Shown here piece after piece: positions 15,679-17,952 of a DNA stretch of 17,952 nucleotides. The stretch is from JACJXF01 sp964404825. Its GTDB lineage: Bacteria; Bacteroidota; Bacteroidia; Bacteroidales; GCA-2748055. The translations under genes and the position numbers were made by a program. The first letter of the stretch is position 1, and each line of letters opens with the position of its first letter. The stretch is taken from NCBI GenBank assembly GCA_964404825.1, contig CAYOLQ010000073.1, positions 1-17,952 on the forward strand, in the 5' to 3' direction. Under the pieces are notes generated by a model. It was not told the DNA's origin and did no database searches. It worked only from the letters and a program-made list of their open reading frames with translations.

Positions 15679-17085
15679 CTACTCTAAAGGTTTTAGGGCA
15701 CCAAACCAGGGTGAAGGTTCATACTTCCATTTGTTTTCTGTTGGTTTTACTGCAGGAATCTGTTCGGGTACAAAATCAAAGTTTAGTTCATCCCTGTACA
15801 AGGGAGAGCCAATCTGATTATCAGGAGGGAGGTATTCATAAACCACTGCATCAAACTGTCCTTTGCGGCTGGGGCGGTTTTTGGGTCCTTCGAACAGGTT
15901 TTCGGCTGCAATAAAATTTCGTTTCTTAAGCTCCTTTTTTACTTCCTCAGGTTTGAAGGTAAAACCCATTTCATAGTCCCATCCCTTATCACAGATGTTA
16001 CGATAGATAAATACATCCCGGAAATTCTGTGACAAAATATTGATGGTTCCTACGCCTCCGCTAAATATCTGCGGGGATCCGCAATGATAAAAAGTGTTAT
16101 TGTATATATGGATATCGGAACGTAACCTGTTTTCTCCCCATAAACCAAAAAGAATTCCGGAGCCCTTCATATTGTATACCAGATTATGATGAATTCTGAT
16201 ATTCCGGAGTTCAGAATCTTTTCCCTCTACACTGATTGCAAATCCCCACATGCAGTTGTACGCGGTGTTCGAATGAAACTCAACATCTTCGAGTAATCCG
16301 AACCAGGCATCGGCATAGTAGGCCTGACGGGGCAAATCGTGCACAAGGTTGTTGTGAATAACGCCATGCCTGCTGACTTCTTTGCAATCGATTCCTTCTT
16401 TATAGCAATCGTGGATGTGATTATAAGCGACCTCAAAAAATCTGGCGCCGCAGATTGAGAGTGCTTCATGCGGGGCTTCACCACGTTTTCTCTGTCCGGG
16501 CAGGTAATAGCGGTCGCTGTTATCGTTGGCTGCGGTAATTTCACAATTCAAAACCTTTACGGAATCGCAATACCACAAGCCTATTCCGGAATTATGTGAC
16601 TGTTTTGAACGGCAACCAAGGAGTTCAATTTTTTTACATTCCGGACCTCTGACAATTATTCCTGCTGCATTTGAATTCCTGACTTCGATATTCTCAAATC
16701 TCAGATAGCTGACCTTTTCAATCTGAAAAATACCCTGGGTAAGTCTGGTAAAACTAACGGAATCATTCCTTTGAACTCCCTTTGTTATCAAACTTCCATC
16801 AAATATAACCGTTTGATTTTTCGCTGCCCGGTACACAATCCAGTTTGCGTCTGTACCTGACCTGTATGGTCTGAATTGTTTTTTCAAAAAATACTCCCCG
16901 CCGAGAATTGTAACCGTATCGCCGGGCATAGCTTTCTCAGACGCCATAAATATACTGCTGAATGGTAAAGCAGTTGTTCCCGGATTTTCATCGCTTCCGG
17001 ATAATGCAACAAAGTATTCCTTTGAAAATGCGGATGAATAGGATGTAAGTAAAAGGAAACTTAATAGGAATAACTTATAGTTCAT
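15679..17085 (-). CDS. Secreted right-handed parallel beta-helix protein (possible pectin lyase or hydrolase)
   Basis: This is a 468-residue secreted protein starting at the ATG at 17085 (MNYKLFLLSFLLLTSYSSAFS signal peptide). Open frame further upstream begins with TTG inside a repeat, and an ATG at 17103 is possible but puts extra residues before the signal. The mature start KEYFVALSGSDENPGTTALPFSSI...AMPGDTVTILGGEY is a DUF1565-like segment found on many Bacteroidota beta-helix polysaccharide enzymes. Repeated rungs with Asn and His follow from about 120 to 360 (LRFENIEVRNSNAAGI, VKVLNCEI, EVAYNHIHDCYKEGIDCK, GVIHNNLVHD). Acidic and lysine residues in EGIDCKEVSRHG could be catalytic, as in pectate lyase family 9, but I cannot assign a family. 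Location beside GH28 and GH78 suggests pectin as substrate. Confidence 0.8.
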   Translation of the reverse strand: MNYKLFLLSFLLLTSYSSAFSKEYFVALSGSDENPGTTALPFSSIFMASEKAMPGDTVTILGGEYFLKKQFRPYRSGTDANWIVYRAAKNQTVIFDGSLITKGVQRNDSVSFTRLTQGIFQIEKVSYLRFENIEVRNSNAAGIIVRGPECKKIELLGCRSKQSHNSGIGLWYCDSVKVLNCEITAANDNSDRYYLPGQRKRGEAPHEALSICGARFFEVAYNHIHDCYKEGIDCKEVSRHGVIHNNLVHDLPRQAYYADAWFGLLEDVEFHSNTAYNCMWGFAISVEGKDSELRNIRIHHNLVYNMKGSGILFGLWGENRLRSDIHIYNNTFYHCGSPQIFSGGVGTINILSQNFRDVFIYRNICDKGWDYEMGFTFKPEEVKKELKKRNFIAAENLFEGPKNRPSRKGQFDAVVYEYLPPDNQIGSPLYRDELNFDFVPEQIPAVKPTENKWKYEPSPWFGALKPLE

Positions 17086-17120
17086 TATGTTTATTGTATT
17101 CATTTGAAATAGAATTTTTT

Positions 17121-17175
17121 GCCCCACCCCAACCTCCCGCAAGGCGGGACTGGCTCTCCCCCAGGTTGGAGGGGC
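17121..17175. repeat. Nested GC-rich palindrome (CCCCAACCT...AGGTTGGAGGGG type)
   Basis: CCAACCT (17129-17135) pairs with AGGTTGG (17163-17169), and outer GCCCC (17121-17125) and GGGGC (17171-17175) extend the stem imperfectly. Inside lies a second perfect hairpin, TCCCGC-AAG-GCGGGA (17135-17149). It sits just upstream of the beta-helix gene start in an otherwise AT-rich spacer. CCCCTCC-rich palindromes of this type are common intergenic repeats in Bacteroidota. The T-run following it on the minus strand (17120-17115) also lets it act as a terminator for the gene at 17336. Confidence 0.6.
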
Positions 17176-17288
17176 TTACCTAAAAAATGTCTTTTACGAT
17201 TTAACCAATAACTCATTTCCCACAATATTTATGAACGCCATTTAAACACATAATATAGAATCTGACTGCCCGATTATAAAGGTCCGGA

Positions 17289-17313
17289 AGCCCCACCCAC
17301 TGAGGGGGAGGGA
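17289..17313. repeat. Second, shorter copy of the CCCCACCC / GGGGGAGGG repeat
   Basis: GCCCCACCC (17290-17298) followed four bases later by GAGGGGGAGGG resembles the ends of the palindrome at 17121-17175 without its centre. It lies 23 bp after the stop codon of the glycosidase-like gene. The two copies bracket 113 bp of AT-rich sequence in which I see no gene. Confidence 0.45.
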
Positions 17314-17335
17314 AGTTAGACTAATCGAAAAGGTC

Positions 17336-17952
17336 TTAATTATACTTTATCCGGATGTTCTGAATTCCGTTTAATGCAATATTAAAATCTGCATATTTTG
17401 ATCCCTCTACAGTTGACATATTGAATTCAATCGCTTTGTTGTTTACAAAAACCGAGTTTATTACCGTTGCTTTAGCTGGTAGTAAAACATGAGCAATCAG
17501 GTTGTTGCCGCTTCCTGTTACCTCTAAACTTATTTCACCAGATTTCGGATTATTCAGGTAGTTATAGGAGACGTAAGCACCTGATGCTGCCAGATTAGCT
17601 GTGATGCTCACAGAATCAACTCCTGCCGAAGTCCAGCGTGGAGAAAGTTTTACATTCTCATAAGTCTGAGTGATGTTTTTTACTCCGGCAAGTCCTTCAA
17701 TAAGAGCTGCCATTCCATTTCCTGCTGCCCAATTGTCGGGTCCGCCAAAGGATTCACCAGCCGGTTTTACATAATGCGGTTTATCTGCAAGTGTAAGGGC
17801 CAGAAGGGCATAAATACCACCTTCCAGGGGTGCATTAAAAGCTATTTTATCAATTTTCTTATCCGGATAAGGATTATCGACAACTGCCCAGCAAACACCA
17901 ACCTCAGTTGAAACGAGGTTCGGGCCTGACCATGCAACACCGGAATAATTTG
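17336..17952 (-). CDS. C-terminal part of a probable glycoside hydrolase (5' end outside the window)
   Basis: The frame is open from the window edge to the stop at 17336, giving 204 complete C-terminal codons. The start is not in the window; the Met at 17713 is internal. The readable part begins NYSGVAWSGPNLVSTEVGVCWAV and continues with LEGGIYALLALTLADKP and FGGPDNWAAGNGMAALIEGLAGV. Such helical, Trp- and Gly-rich text is characteristic of the last helices of six-hairpin, (alpha/alpha)6-barrel glycosidases. About 100 residues of beta-sandwich follow (SVSITANLAASGAYVSYNY, GSGNNLIAHVLLPAKATVINSVFVNNK), ending NIRIKYN. The exact family is not recognised. It shares strand with the beta-helix, GH28 and GH78 genes, 250 bp upstream of the first of these, and probably belongs to the same degradation set. 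Confidence 0.65.
   Translation of the reverse strand, partial: NYSGVAWSGPNLVSTEVGVCWAVVDNPYPDKKIDKIAFNAPLEGGIYALLALTLADKPHYVKPAGESFGGPDNWAAGNGMAALIEGLAGVKNITQTYENVKLSPRWTSAGVDSVSITANLAASGAYVSYNYLNNPKSGEISLEVTGSGNNLIAHVLLPAKATVINSVFVNNKAIEFNMSTVEGSKYADFNIALNGIQNIRIKYN

Overview
The window looks like a chromosomal piece of a Bacteroidota member, probably a plant-polysaccharide-degrading, Bacteroidales-like organism. The evidence is an adjacent SusC/SusD-type outer-membrane pair, Bacteroidota-style LytS/LytTR signalling genes, a DUF6263-like secreted protein, several secreted pectin-type carbohydrate enzymes, AT-rich leaders without strong Shine-Dalgarno sequences, and promoter candidates resembling the Bacteroides TTTG / TAnnTTTG pattern. 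A run of 10 Ns at 11635-11644 shows it comes from a draft or metagenome assembly. Species cannot be decided from the sequence.

Layout. (1) 1-4848, minus strand: a SusC-like TonB-dependent transporter followed 29 bp later by a SusD-like lipoprotein, closed by a factor-independent terminator at about 154-205. (2) 4849-5794: a 946-bp divergent control region with no convincing gene. It holds an odd block with 11-G and 9-G tracts, a short hairpin, an isolated bidirectional terminator and a promoter candidate. (3) 5795-8626, plus strand: a compact three-gene signalling operon of two LytS-type membrane histidine kinases and one LytTR response regulator. The first kinase has lost the key ATP-binding asparagine and glycine motifs; the second is canonical. 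(4) 8649-9434, minus: a SAM-dependent methyltransferase convergent with the regulator. (5) 9596-10534, plus: a secreted DUF6263-like protein. (6) 10564-11203, minus: a HigBA-type toxin-antitoxin module with an intact antitoxin and a toxin broken by an in-frame TAA and a missing start codon. (7) 11277-17952, minus: a carbohydrate-degradation block, in transcription order a truncated glycosidase-like C-terminus, a secreted right-handed beta-helix protein, a GH28-type pectinase and a GH78-type alpha-L-rhamnosidase. The spacers of 132-353 bp between them hold Bacteroidota-type intergenic repeats.

How it fits together. GH28 plus GH78 plus a beta-helix protein points to breakdown of rhamnose-containing pectin (rhamnogalacturonan), with SusC/SusD as a possible uptake pair. 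The enzymes and SusCD are not contiguous: signalling, toxin-antitoxin and housekeeping-like genes lie between them, so a single pectin utilisation locus is an inference. The LytS/LytTR operon is divergent from susC and is the nearest candidate regulator. No hybrid two-component sensor or ECF sigma/anti-sigma pair, the usual regulators of such loci, is in the window.

The most noteworthy points are the paired degenerate and intact kinases, the dead toxin beside a live antitoxin, the unexplained block with its isolated terminator in the divergent region, and an alternative-hairpin repeat between the GH28 and GH78 genes. I found no wholly novel system that I could defend.
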